From: Nitrospira sp.
GTDB lineage: Bacteria > Nitrospirota > Nitrospiria > Nitrospirales > Nitrospiraceae
Length of the DNA: 64,000 nucleotides
Reading direction: 5' to 3'
Assembly: GCA_030123565.1 (NCBI GenBank)
Contig: CP126122.1
Span: 372,001 to 436,000, forward strand
Both the position numbers and the translations under genes were made by a program. The notes under the pieces were generated by a model. The model did not search any database, had not been told where the DNA came from, and worked only from the letters and a program-made list of their open reading frames with translations. Position 1 is the first letter of the stretch, and every line of letters begins with the position of its first letter. Of the stretch, positions 38,687-46,844 are shown in pieces.

Positions 38687-39105
38687 GAGGGCCGACGGGG
38701 GGTGGGTTCCGGATGGATGCGTGGTTCCTCGGCATCGGTCTGGGGATGGTGGTCGCGGCGTTGGCGGCCTGTGAGTCCAATGCCACGAATCAGGACGGGG
38801 CCAAGCCTGCCGGAGGTTCCACGCCGGCGGATGTGCAGCTGGGCGAGGCGAAGTTCAACGCCAACTGCGCCGCTTGCCATGGGGTCCGTGCAGTCGGAAC
38901 GAAGCAGGGCCCGCCCTTGGTCCATAAGATTTACGAACCGAATCATCATGCCGATGTCGTTTTTCAGCGGGCGGCGGCGAACGGTGTGCGTGCTCACCAT
39001 TGGGAGTTCGGCAACATGCCGAAGATCGAAGGAGTGACGGCCGAGGATGTCGATCACATCATTCGATATGTGCGATGGTTGCAACGAGAGGCCGGGATTT
39101 ATTAG
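38683..39105 (+). CDS. Mono-haem cytochrome c lipoprotein
   Basis: A 140-residue protein with an N-terminal signal whose lipobox is VVAALAAC (Cys about 30). The haem site CAACH lies in FNANCAACHGVRAV, and the axial Met is probably in FGNMPKIEGV, followed by the C-terminal helix VDHIIRYVRWLQREAG. This is a class I cytochrome c, membrane-tethered and facing the periplasm, for small electron transfers. It overlaps the small membrane protein gene and lies in the direction of queC, likely one transcript. Confidence 0.9.
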   Translation: MRGPTGGGFRMDAWFLGIGLGMVVAALAACESNATNQDGAKPAGGSTPADVQLGEAKFNANCAACHGVRAVGTKQGPPLVHKIYEPNHHADVVFQRAAANGVRAHHWEFGNMPKIEGVTAEDVDHIIRYVRWLQREAGIY

Positions 39106-39289
39106 CGTCGCGGCCTCCTCCTGTCCCCCTCGGTCCCCTTCCGGGATCGTCATTTTTCCGTTCCAGCGCCCTTGTTTGACAACACGATCATGCGGTTCGT
39201 AAGGTACTCGCATGGCTTGACGAGGCCGTCGGCACGCCCAACAGACGGGGGCGTAACCTGTCGGCCCGACCTAATCGGAGGAGGAACCT

Positions 39290-40126
39290 ATGAGACAGGG
39301 AGCCTGGTCCATGGTGAGGGTCATGGGGGCCGTGGGGACCTTGCTGTTCACGTCGGGCTGTGTGGCGATCGAGGCCGGTCATGAGGGGGTCTTGATCGAA
39401 CAACCCTTCTTCTTCGGCCATGGCGGAGTGGACCCTGTGCCGTCGAAGACCGGTCGTGTCTGGGTCGCGCCGACCACGAAGGTACAGGAAGTGGATATCA
39501 GGCCCGTGCAGTACTCGGAGCACTTCGACATCATTTCGGCAGAAAACGCTCCGGTGTCGTTCGACGCGTTCATGATCGCCAACGTCATCGAAGGCCGCTC
39601 GCCGGAGATCATCGGCCGCTACGGTCCCAACTGGTATCAGAACAACGTGAAGGAAGCCTTCCGCACCTTCGTGCGGGAGGAAGTGCAAAAGTATCCGCTC
39701 TTCCAGTTGACGACCGACCCGACGACCAGAACGAAGTTGCAGGACGCGATCGCGCGCGAGGTACAGACCAAACTCATCGACAAGCAAAACCTGCCGGTCC
39801 GGCTCAATCGCGTCGTCGTCGGCAGTATTCTCCCGCCGAAGGGGGTGGTGGAGCAGACGACCCAAACCATCGTGCAGGAACAGCGGAAGATCACGATGGT
39901 CGAGTTTCAAAAGGCGGAAGAAGCGCGTGAAAAGGCTGAGAAGCAGCGCGGCATTGCGGATCGCGCCTATCGTGAATCGTTGGGGTTGACGGCGCCGGAA
40001 TTCGTCGACCTGCGTCGCATCGAAGTGCAGAAGGAAATCGTGCAGCACTCGCCGTCGGCCTTGACCGTCATCATGGGGCTGGAACGCTTCGGCATCAATC
40101 TGCCGCCCCTCGGAACCGATCGGTAA
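39290..40126 (+). CDS. SPFH/prohibitin-domain lipoprotein
   Basis: AGGAGGAACC just precedes ATG 39290. The N-terminus MVRVMGAVGTLLFTSGC is a lipoprotein signal (Cys about 24), followed by an SPFH-type domain (AGHEGVLIEQPFFFGHGG, VDIRPVQYSEHFDIISAE, FVREEVQKYPLFQL) and a helical region with KAEEAREKAEKQRGIADRAY. Prohibitin-like proteins form ring scaffolds; most use a transmembrane helix, so a lipid anchor is unusual. About 278 residues. The membrane it inserts in and its partners are unknown. No NfeD-type or protease gene accompanies it. Confidence 0.8.
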   Translation: MRQGAWSMVRVMGAVGTLLFTSGCVAIEAGHEGVLIEQPFFFGHGGVDPVPSKTGRVWVAPTTKVQEVDIRPVQYSEHFDIISAENAPVSFDAFMIANVIEGRSPEIIGRYGPNWYQNNVKEAFRTFVREEVQKYPLFQLTTDPTTRTKLQDAIAREVQTKLIDKQNLPVRLNRVVVGSILPPKGVVEQTTQTIVQEQRKITMVEFQKAEEAREKAEKQRGIADRAYRESLGLTAPEFVDLRRIEVQKEIVQHSPSALTVIMGLERFGINLPPLGTDR

Positions 40127-40198
40127 GAGTCGCGCGGAGAAGCGGTCACGTGTAGCGAGAAGGGGAGACCGGGTGAGGCCGGGATCTTGCCCCGCCGA

Positions 40199-40930
40199 TC
40201 ATTTGACGACCCAGACGCGATAGGTTTTCGTGTTGAGGGGCTTGGCCACCTTCAGGGTTCCGACCTCACCGGGATTCATCACGTCGTCACCGATCGCGGT
40301 TTTCCGGGCGGGATAGCGGGAACTCCGCAGCAACGTGCCCTGCTCGTCGTAGAAGTCCACCATCACATCGGCTGCCTCTCGGAGACTGCCCTGATAGGCC
40401 GTTCCGAGCCAATCGAGACGTTTGAGCGCTTGGTAGACGATGACGATGGTGCCGTCCTGGTCTTCCCGCGCGCTGAGAATCTTCAACGCTCGATTCTGAT
40501 CCAATCCCGGGTCCCCTCCGCCCGTCGTTTGGGCCAGGAGCACCCGTTCCACCTCATCCGGGTGGAAGATCGCCTTCACCTTGCAGTACACCGTGCGGCC
40601 CTTTTCGCTCTGTTGCAGGATCTGCTGGTCGCTGACATGTTTCGTGGCCAGGGTGTGGACCAGATTGCGGAATAATTTGGAATCGACGATCGAGGCGGTC
40701 TGTTCACGCACTGCCGCCGAGGTGCTGACGGCTTGATGAAGGGCTTCCATGCAGGCGATCTGTTTGGCTTCGGCCGCGGTTTCCGGATCGTGGTAGGTGT
40801 ACCGATAGTCGCCGGTGATGTCGACACGGGGGCTTTCCGCAAGGGCTCGCGCCGGTGTGACGAGCGTGAGGCCTGGTACGACGAGCAGGAGCAGGGCGCC
40901 CGCTCCTGAGAGGGACAGCAGCGCGGTCAT
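40199..40930 (-). CDS. Exported protein of unknown function
   Basis: ATG 40930 lies six bases after AGGTGG; GTG 40939 is an alternative. A signal peptide (LLLLVVPGLTLVTPARALA) precedes about 210 residues. The segment ETAAEAKQIACMEALHQAV, with a regularly spaced charged helix and an early Cys, resembles the opening of LPP20/FlgT-like periplasmic proteins, followed by a beta-rich half (RDQDGTIVIVYQ-like strands, TYRVWVVK at the end). No catalytic motif is seen. It is convergent with the SPFH gene and divergent from malQ. Confidence 0.6.
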   Translation of the reverse strand: MTALLSLSGAGALLLLVVPGLTLVTPARALAESPRVDITGDYRYTYHDPETAAEAKQIACMEALHQAVSTSAAVREQTASIVDSKLFRNLVHTLATKHVSDQQILQQSEKGRTVYCKVKAIFHPDEVERVLLAQTTGGGDPGLDQNRALKILSAREDQDGTIVIVYQALKRLDWLGTAYQGSLREAADVMVDFYDEQGTLLRSSRYPARKTAIGDDVMNPGEVGTLKVAKPLNTKTYRVWVVK

Positions 40931-41149
40931 ATGAGCCACCTACCTTTCTGCAGCCGGTTCCAGATCGGCTCTGAATTCGGCCTTGGAGCGACGACGCTCG
41001 GTTCATGCTACCACGCGATCTGATCGACGGCAATGCGGTCCAATCCGGCAAGGGAGCCTGCTGCGCGGTGCTCGAGTGAAGGTCATGAGGGAAACCCTTG
41101 GACGCCTTGACTTGATTGGGGTCTTCACTCACACTCTCGAACTGCACCT

Positions 41150-43414
41150 ATGTACGAAGGCACCGAGCAAGACCTGCTTCGCCTCCTCGCCTCGCGGGCT
41201 GGAATTTCTCCTGAGTACCACGACATCGCGGGTACCCTTCACGTCACCAGCGACGAGACCAGGAGGTCCATCCTCTCCGCGATGGGGTTTCAGGTGGAAT
41301 CGCGCGAGACTCTTACCCAAGAATTGACCGCCTGGGACGAGGCGCCTTGGCAACAACCCTGTGATCCGATTCTCATCCTCCAGCAGGGGCATGAAAGCGC
41401 GCGGTGGTCGCTGCGACTGCCGCTGGACGAGGGAGAAGAACAACACCTGGTGGTGGCCTGGAAAGTGATCGATGAGCAGGGGACGGTCGTACATCGCGAG
41501 GAAGCGGGTCCGCACCTGGTCCCGCAAGAGGTACGGTATCCGGCGGGACGCCGCACGGTGCGTTTGGAACTGCCTCTGATTCCCGACCTGGCGCTCGGCT
41601 ACTATGATGTGTCGGTCATGACCAAGGGAAGCAAGGTCGAGACGAAGGGCTCGCTCCGTCTCGTCGTCGCCCCTCCGCATTGTTATGTTCCCGAAGGCCT
41701 GGCGCAGGGCGAGCGGGTCTGGGGGGTGGCGGTGCAGCTGTATGCGCTGCGCTCCGGCACGAATTGGGGTGTCGGCGACTTTTCCGATTTGTCCCGCTTG
41801 GTCGAATGGGCCGGCAAGGAGTTGGGGGCCGGGATCATCGGCCTGAATCCGCTACATGCCCTTAAAAACTCTCGTCCTCATCACCTCAGTCCCTATTCGC
41901 CGACCAGCCGGCTGTTTTTGAATGATCTCTACATCGATCTCGATCGATTGCCTGAGTATCGCATCTCGCCGGATGCTCAGCGGCTGCGGAACAGTCCTGA
42001 GTTTCAGAAGGAATTGGAGAAGGTCCGCCTGGCCGACCGTGTGGATTCCGAGTCCGTGGTGAAGGCGAAGCGGACGATGCTGGACTTGGCCTACCGGCAG
42101 TTCTTGAAAGACAACTATACGGGAACGGAACCCTCGCTTCAGCCGACCAGCGCGCGCGGCTGGCTGTTGGAGCGGTTTATCCGCGACGAGGGAGAATCGC
42201 TGGAGCGGTTCGCCCTGTTTCAAGTCCTGGAAGAGGAGCGACGTTTGGTCGAGCAGCCTCCCACGCTCTGGCCTGAGTGGCCAGCCCAGTATCGGACTCC
42301 GGGCTCGCCCGCTCTGCGGGAATTCGCCAAACGACATCGCAAGCGGGTCCGGTTCTTTCAGTATCTGCAGTGGGTGGCGGCGGATCAGTTGAAGGAGGCC
42401 AAGACCCGTGCGGCTCAGGTGCGGATGGCGGTCGGATTGTATCCGGACTTGGCCTTGGGCAGCGATCGCAACGGCGCCGAGGCCTGGATGCTGCAGGATG
42501 TGTTGGCGTTGAACGCCGACTGCGGTGCCCCGCCGGACGCATTTGCTCCGCAGGGCCAGAACTGGGGATTCGCTCCATTCCATCCGCTTCGCCTCAAGGC
42601 GACGGGCTATCGTTCCTATATCGAACTGCTGCGAAAGACGCTTCGTCAGGGCGGCGCGATTCGCATCGACCATGTCATGATGTTGTTCCGGTTGTTTTGG
42701 GTGCCGCGCGGCTCGACCGCTGCGGCGGGAGCCTACGTGCACTATCCCGCGGAGGACTTGCTGCGCATTCTGGCCTTGGAAAGTACCCGCGCCAGGACGC
42801 TGGTGATCGGAGAGGATTTGGGCACGGTGCCGGATTACGTGCGGGAGCAACTGGCGCGCTATCGGATACTGTCCTATCGCGTGTTCTACTTCGAGCGGAA
42901 TTGGAATGACGGGTCGTTCCAGCCGCCGCCGGCCTATCCGGACCAATCGCTGGCGGTCGTGACCACCCATGATCTTCCGACCCTCTCCGGCTACTGGACG
43001 GGTGAAGATATCCGGTTACGGGCGGGGCTCGGCATGTATGCGAGCGAACAGGCCGTGCAACAGGCGTTGGAGGAGCGGTTGCGGGATAAGGGCCATATGC
43101 TTGCCGCCCTGAAGCAGATGGATCTCTTGCCCCCGGGCCTGAGCGACCAGCCGGAGCAGGTTGCGGTGATGACGCCGGAACTGTGCCGAGCGATCCATGT
43201 GTACCTTGCCGCCTCGCGGGCCTGGATCGTGATGGCCAACCTTGACGACGTGATCGGTGAAGTGACACAAATGAACCTGCCCGGTACCGTGGATGCCTAT
43301 CCGAATTGGTCTCGGAAGCTGTCGCTGTCGCTGGAGGAGCTTCAAGGGGATGAACGTGTGCAATCGCTCGCCGCGGCCCTACGCACCCTCCGTCCCCCTG
43401 CCGCAACCTCCTAG
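41150..43414 (+). CDS. malQ: 4-alpha-glucanotransferase (amylomaltase)
   Basis: A 754-residue protein of family GH77 with an extra N-terminal beta domain (about 1-180). The catalytic nucleophile is the Asp in GGAIRIDHVMMLFRLFW, the acid/base Glu is in VIGEDLGTVPDYV and the stabilising Asp in VTTHDLPTLSGYW. Substrate loops LSPYSPTSRLFLNDLYID and the PPDAFAPQGQNWGFAPFHP segment are conserved. The enzyme rearranges maltodextrins and acts in glycogen or maltose turnover in the cytoplasm. It stands alone in this direction, 31 bases before a kinase gene. Confidence 0.96.
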   Translation: MYEGTEQDLLRLLASRAGISPEYHDIAGTLHVTSDETRRSILSAMGFQVESRETLTQELTAWDEAPWQQPCDPILILQQGHESARWSLRLPLDEGEEQHLVVAWKVIDEQGTVVHREEAGPHLVPQEVRYPAGRRTVRLELPLIPDLALGYYDVSVMTKGSKVETKGSLRLVVAPPHCYVPEGLAQGERVWGVAVQLYALRSGTNWGVGDFSDLSRLVEWAGKELGAGIIGLNPLHALKNSRPHHLSPYSPTSRLFLNDLYIDLDRLPEYRISPDAQRLRNSPEFQKELEKVRLADRVDSESVVKAKRTMLDLAYRQFLKDNYTGTEPSLQPTSARGWLLERFIRDEGESLERFALFQVLEEERRLVEQPPTLWPEWPAQYRTPGSPALREFAKRHRKRVRFFQYLQWVAADQLKEAKTRAAQVRMAVGLYPDLALGSDRNGAEAWMLQDVLALNADCGAPPDAFAPQGQNWGFAPFHPLRLKATGYRSYIELLRKTLRQGGAIRIDHVMMLFRLFWVPRGSTAAAGAYVHYPAEDLLRILALESTRARTLVIGEDLGTVPDYVREQLARYRILSYRVFYFERNWNDGSFQPPPAYPDQSLAVVTTHDLPTLSGYWTGEDIRLRAGLGMYASEQAVQQALEERLRDKGHMLAALKQMDLLPPGLSDQPEQVAVMTPELCRAIHVYLAASRAWIVMANLDDVIGEVTQMNLPGTVDAYPNWSRKLSLSLEELQGDERVQSLAAALRTLRPPAATS

Positions 43415-43444
43415 GCGGTGGCCGCCGCGCGGCGTGGGATCGCG

Positions 43445-44599
43445 ATGAAGAGCCGAAATCAGGTCGTTCTCGCCATTGCCGCCTGTCTGTTTCTCATCGT
43501 CATGGTCATGGAGTGGATGTTCCCGCTCAATGTCGTGGGGGCATTCGGCTTCGTGTTGCCCATTCTGCTGGTGGCGACCGTTCGCGATCGGCGACTCATG
43601 TTCTTCACCCTGGCGCTTTGTATCGTGGTGACTTTCATCGGCCTCTTCCAACCGGGGCGGAAGAAGGAACGATTCACCACGGTTGTGTTCAACCGCACGA
43701 TGGTGGTCTGTGTCTTGGCGGGAGTGGCCTATATCGGTGTCACGTGGGAAGAGAGGAAAGCCCGCGAAGAAGCCGCCAGAGCCGCCCTGGCGGCGCAAAC
43801 CGAACATCTCCTACGGGCCAATACGCAACTCGTGGAGATGAAGGACAGGCTGGCGAGATCCGAACGGCTGGCGGCGGTGGGGCAGTTGGTGGCGTCCGTG
43901 GCGCATGAAGTCGGAACCCCCTTGCATTCGATCGCCTGGCACGTGGAAGCGCTGGCGGAAGAGCCCAGCATCACAGCCGAGATGAAAAAACGAATCGGTA
44001 TCATCGATGAACAGTTGAATCGGGTGGTGCGCATCATTCAAGATCTCTTGTCCTCGACCAGACAACGGAAGCCGGAACCCACGTGGTATCCTGCGGAGCG
44101 GTTGATCGAGCCGGTCGTGGCCTTGATGGAAGCGGCCTACCATGCCAAGGGTGTCACGCTCCACACAGACGTGGCGCATCCTGTGCCGCTCGCCTGGGCG
44201 GATGCCGAGAAAATCCATCAAGTGCTGGTCAACCTCCTGACCAATGCGCTGGCCGCAACGGGAGCGGGAGGACAGGTGAAGGTCGTCCTGGCGACGCGCC
44301 CGGCGTCGGCCGACGAGAGAGACAACGCCGCCTGCACGGGCCGTTCCGATCTCGACACCATGGTCACGCTCGCGGTGAGCGATACGGGCTGCGGGATGCC
44401 GCAGGAAGATTTGGAGCGGGCAGTCCAGCCGTTTTTTACGACCAAGGCCGTCGGCAAGGGAACGGGCTTGGGTCTGTTTCTAAGCCGCGAGGTGGTGGTG
44501 GCCCACGGCGGTCGTTTGACGCTGGAGAGCGAAGTGGGAAAGGGCACGACCGTCACCGTGGCCCTTCCCGGTTTGCAACCGGATTCAGTCGCCAGTTAG
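43445..44599 (+). CDS. Membrane-bound two-component sensor kinase
   Basis: ATG 43445 (MKSRNQVVLAIAAC) is preferred over GTG 43418, since it begins directly before a helix. The 384-residue protein has three to four N-terminal membrane helices (to about residue 100), a coiled coil, HisKA with the His in SVAHEVGTPLHSIAW, and HATPase with NLLTNALAA, SDTGCGMPQ and GTGLGLFLSREVV. There is no large periplasmic sensor, so it may sense a membrane condition. It is 11 bases upstream of an NtrC-type regulator, its evident partner. Confidence 0.92.
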   Translation: MKSRNQVVLAIAACLFLIVMVMEWMFPLNVVGAFGFVLPILLVATVRDRRLMFFTLALCIVVTFIGLFQPGRKKERFTTVVFNRTMVVCVLAGVAYIGVTWEERKAREEAARAALAAQTEHLLRANTQLVEMKDRLARSERLAAVGQLVASVAHEVGTPLHSIAWHVEALAEEPSITAEMKKRIGIIDEQLNRVVRIIQDLLSSTRQRKPEPTWYPAERLIEPVVALMEAAYHAKGVTLHTDVAHPVPLAWADAEKIHQVLVNLLTNALAATGAGGQVKVVLATRPASADERDNAACTGRSDLDTMVTLAVSDTGCGMPQEDLERAVQPFFTTKAVGKGTGLGLFLSREVVVAHGGRLTLESEVGKGTTVTVALPGLQPDSVAS

Positions 44600-44610
44600 G
44601 AGAACCCCCG

Positions 44611-46005
44611 ATGAGTCAGGCGAAATTATTCGTAGTCGATGACGACGAGGTCGCGCGCACGCTTCTGGCGGAGGCGCTGGTGAAGGAGGGGTACGATGTC
44701 GAGGTGTTTTCCAACGGTCAGGCTGCCGTTGAACGGGGCAAACAAACCCCCGCCGACGTGGTCTTGACCGACATCCGCATGGAACAGGGCGACGGGTTCA
44801 TGTTGCTGAAGGAGTTCAAGCGGTTCAGCCCGGAGACGTCGATCGTGTTGCTGACGGCATTCGGCTCGTTGGAGGGCGCGATCGAGGCGATCAAGCTGGG
44901 GGCCTATGACTATCTTGCTAAGCCGTTCAAGAAGGAAGAAATCCGCCTCGTGGTGCAACGCAGCTTGGAACATTGTCGGCTGGTCCGGGAGAATGCCCGG
45001 TTCCGTGATGATGCGCGCTCGCGCGAGCCCTGGTCTCAACTGGTCGGCAGCAGCCCGGCGATGTTGGAGGTCTATAAGCTGGTGGCTCGGGTCTCCGAAG
45101 GGCGGAGCACGGTGCTGATCGAAGGCGAGAGCGGAACCGGGAAAGAGTTGATTGCGCGGGCCGTGCATTCGAACAGTCCTCGAAGGGAGAAACCCTTCAT
45201 TCCAGTCAACTGCGGTGCCTTGCCCCATCACCTGCTCGAATCGGAAATGTTCGGGTATGACAAGGGCGCCTTTACGGGAGCCGTGGGGGCAAAGGCGGGG
45301 CTGTTTGAAGCGGCCCATGGCGGGACCCTGTTCCTGGATGAGATCGGTGATCTCGGGCCGGCACTCCAGGTCAAATTGCTGCGGGTGATGCAGGAACAGG
45401 AGGTGCGCCGTGTCGGCAGCACCTCGTCGGTGAAGGTCGATGTCCGTATCATTGCCGCGACGAATCGTGACCTGGCCACCCTCGTGAAGGAGGGAAAGTT
45501 TCGCGACGACCTGTACTACCGCCTCAATGTGGTGCGTATCGCCTTGCCCTCGCTGGCCGAGCGGCGGGAAGACATTCCGATGTTGGCGCAGCATTTCTTG
45601 CAGAAATACGCCAAACAGTCGTTGCACGTGAAGGGGTTTCACTCGGATACGATGGCGGTGCTCAAACGGTACCACTGGCCGGGGAACGTGCGCGAGTTGG
45701 AAAATGCCGTGGAACGGGCTGTGTCTCTCAGCCATGGCCCGCTGCTGCTGCCGGAGGATCTTCCTGAGACCATCCGAGCCGAACCGCAGCCGGCTGAAGC
45801 GCCGAAGGGGGATCACGCCGAGGCGGGGCAGGAGGCGCTCCTGACCCTGGATGAGGTCGAGAAACGGCATCTCACGCTGGTGCTCAAGGAAATGCGGGGC
45901 AACAAGGTCAAGGCCGCGAAGATTCTCGGGATCGATCGGCGCACGCTCTATCGCATGGCGGAGCGGTTCGGACTGAACCTTGGCGATGAAACGGAAGAAA
46001 AATAG
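44611..46005 (+). CDS. NtrC-family sigma-54-dependent response regulator
   Basis: ATG 44611 follows GGAGAACC. The 464-residue protein has a receiver domain (FVVDDDE, Asp in VVLTDIRMEQGDG, Lys in LAKPFKK) and an AAA+ domain with Walker A GESGTGKE, the sigma-54 contact loop KGAFTGA, Walker B GTLFLDEIGD and the R-finger region. The C-terminal Fis-type helix-turn-helix is NKVKAAKILGIDRRTLYRM. It activates sigma-54 promoters after phosphorylation by the upstream kinase. It converges with a small lipoprotein gene nine bases away. Confidence 0.95.
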   Translation: MSQAKLFVVDDDEVARTLLAEALVKEGYDVEVFSNGQAAVERGKQTPADVVLTDIRMEQGDGFMLLKEFKRFSPETSIVLLTAFGSLEGAIEAIKLGAYDYLAKPFKKEEIRLVVQRSLEHCRLVRENARFRDDARSREPWSQLVGSSPAMLEVYKLVARVSEGRSTVLIEGESGTGKELIARAVHSNSPRREKPFIPVNCGALPHHLLESEMFGYDKGAFTGAVGAKAGLFEAAHGGTLFLDEIGDLGPALQVKLLRVMQEQEVRRVGSTSSVKVDVRIIAATNRDLATLVKEGKFRDDLYYRLNVVRIALPSLAERREDIPMLAQHFLQKYAKQSLHVKGFHSDTMAVLKRYHWPGNVRELENAVERAVSLSHGPLLLPEDLPETIRAEPQPAEAPKGDHAEAGQEALLTLDEVEKRHLTLVLKEMRGNKVKAAKILGIDRRTLYRMAERFGLNLGDETEEK

Positions 46006-46013
46006 CAGGCGGA

Positions 46014-46460
46014 TTACAACAGTCGCAGCGCGTTCTTGATCAGGCGAATCTCGTTCGCGGCACTCTGCGGCAAGGGCGTTTCTGCCTCTTCCCACCAGTC
46101 GAAGAGTCCATCCTTCCCGCGATGAAAGACCTGGAGCCTCAACCTGGTGGTGCGGTCGTCTTGCGGGACCATCCGAGCTTCCACCCGGCTCTTCCCCACG
46201 CCGAACCGCCAATGCAGGAGGCTGTTCCAAGGGCTTCTGATTTCCTGCCTCATGCCGGTCGTCAGGTTGCCGGCCTCGTCTTGATCGACCCTGTAGCCCC
46301 CCTCCGTCAAGACATCCGTCACGGCCTTGCCGACCAGGTCGGCTGAGGCGGGGAGTGTCACCTCGACCACATCCGGTTCAAGGGAGGGAGGGGTTCCCGC
46401 GCAGCCGAAGACTGTTGCGATCAATGCCAGGGCGACGATGCTCGCTGCTGCGGATCTCAC
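46014..46460 (-). CDS. Lipoprotein of unknown function
   Basis: A 148-residue protein with lipobox TVFGC (Cys about 20). The mature part has a repeated strand-helix layout (LVGKAVTDVLTEGGYRVDQD, SRVEARMVPQDDRTTRLRLQ) that resembles small BamC-like or DUF799-like periplasmic folds, but the family is not certain. Its start overlaps the stop of the Lrp-ligand-domain gene by ATGA, so they are co-translated. Confidence 0.65.
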   Translation of the reverse strand: MRSAAASIVALALIATVFGCAGTPPSLEPDVVEVTLPASADLVGKAVTDVLTEGGYRVDQDEAGNLTTGMRQEIRSPWNSLLHWRFGVGKSRVEARMVPQDDRTTRLRLQVFHRGKDGLFDWWEEAETPLPQSAANEIRLIKNALRLL

Positions 46461-46711
46461 TTAGGCTTCCCTTCCTGAAGGCGGTAGACCATGTGGGTGT
46501 CCGTCTGGTCGACGCCTGGGATGGCATGAATCTTTGCGAGCACCAGCTGGGTCAATGCGTCCTGGTGGGGGATTTCGACGATGGTGAAGATATCCGGCTT
46601 GCCCCAGCAAGGGTCGATTTGTTTGATCTCCTTGATGTTTGCCAAGGCTTTCACCACATCGGCGGTCTGGCCGGGATGGACATTGATCAGCACATAGGCT
46701 CGGTCCGGCAT
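46457..46711 (-). CDS. Stand-alone Lrp/AsnC ligand-binding domain (RAM) protein
   Basis: An 84-residue protein consisting only of the ligand-binding fold of Lrp/AsnC regulators: AYVLINVHPGQTADVVKALA, VDQTDTHMVYRL and a conserved Gly-rich turn. There is no helix-turn-helix. Such domains form ring-like oligomers and bind amino acids or act as regulatory partners. The connection with the lipoprotein downstream by a four-base overlap is odd, as one is cytoplasmic and the other exported. Confidence 0.85.
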   Translation of the reverse strand: MPDRAYVLINVHPGQTADVVKALANIKEIKQIDPCWGKPDIFTIVEIPHQDALTQLVLAKIHAIPGVDQTDTHMVYRLQEGKPK

Positions 46712-46844
46712 GCAGGGGATCTCCCATGTTGTGGGGTGCGGGATAACGGCACGTCTGTCCGCCTTTCGAAACCTAGCGGATTGATCCGGATGAAGTCAAC
46801 AGAACGGACGGTACTCCGTGCGCGGCAGGGCCTGTCTCGTCCCG

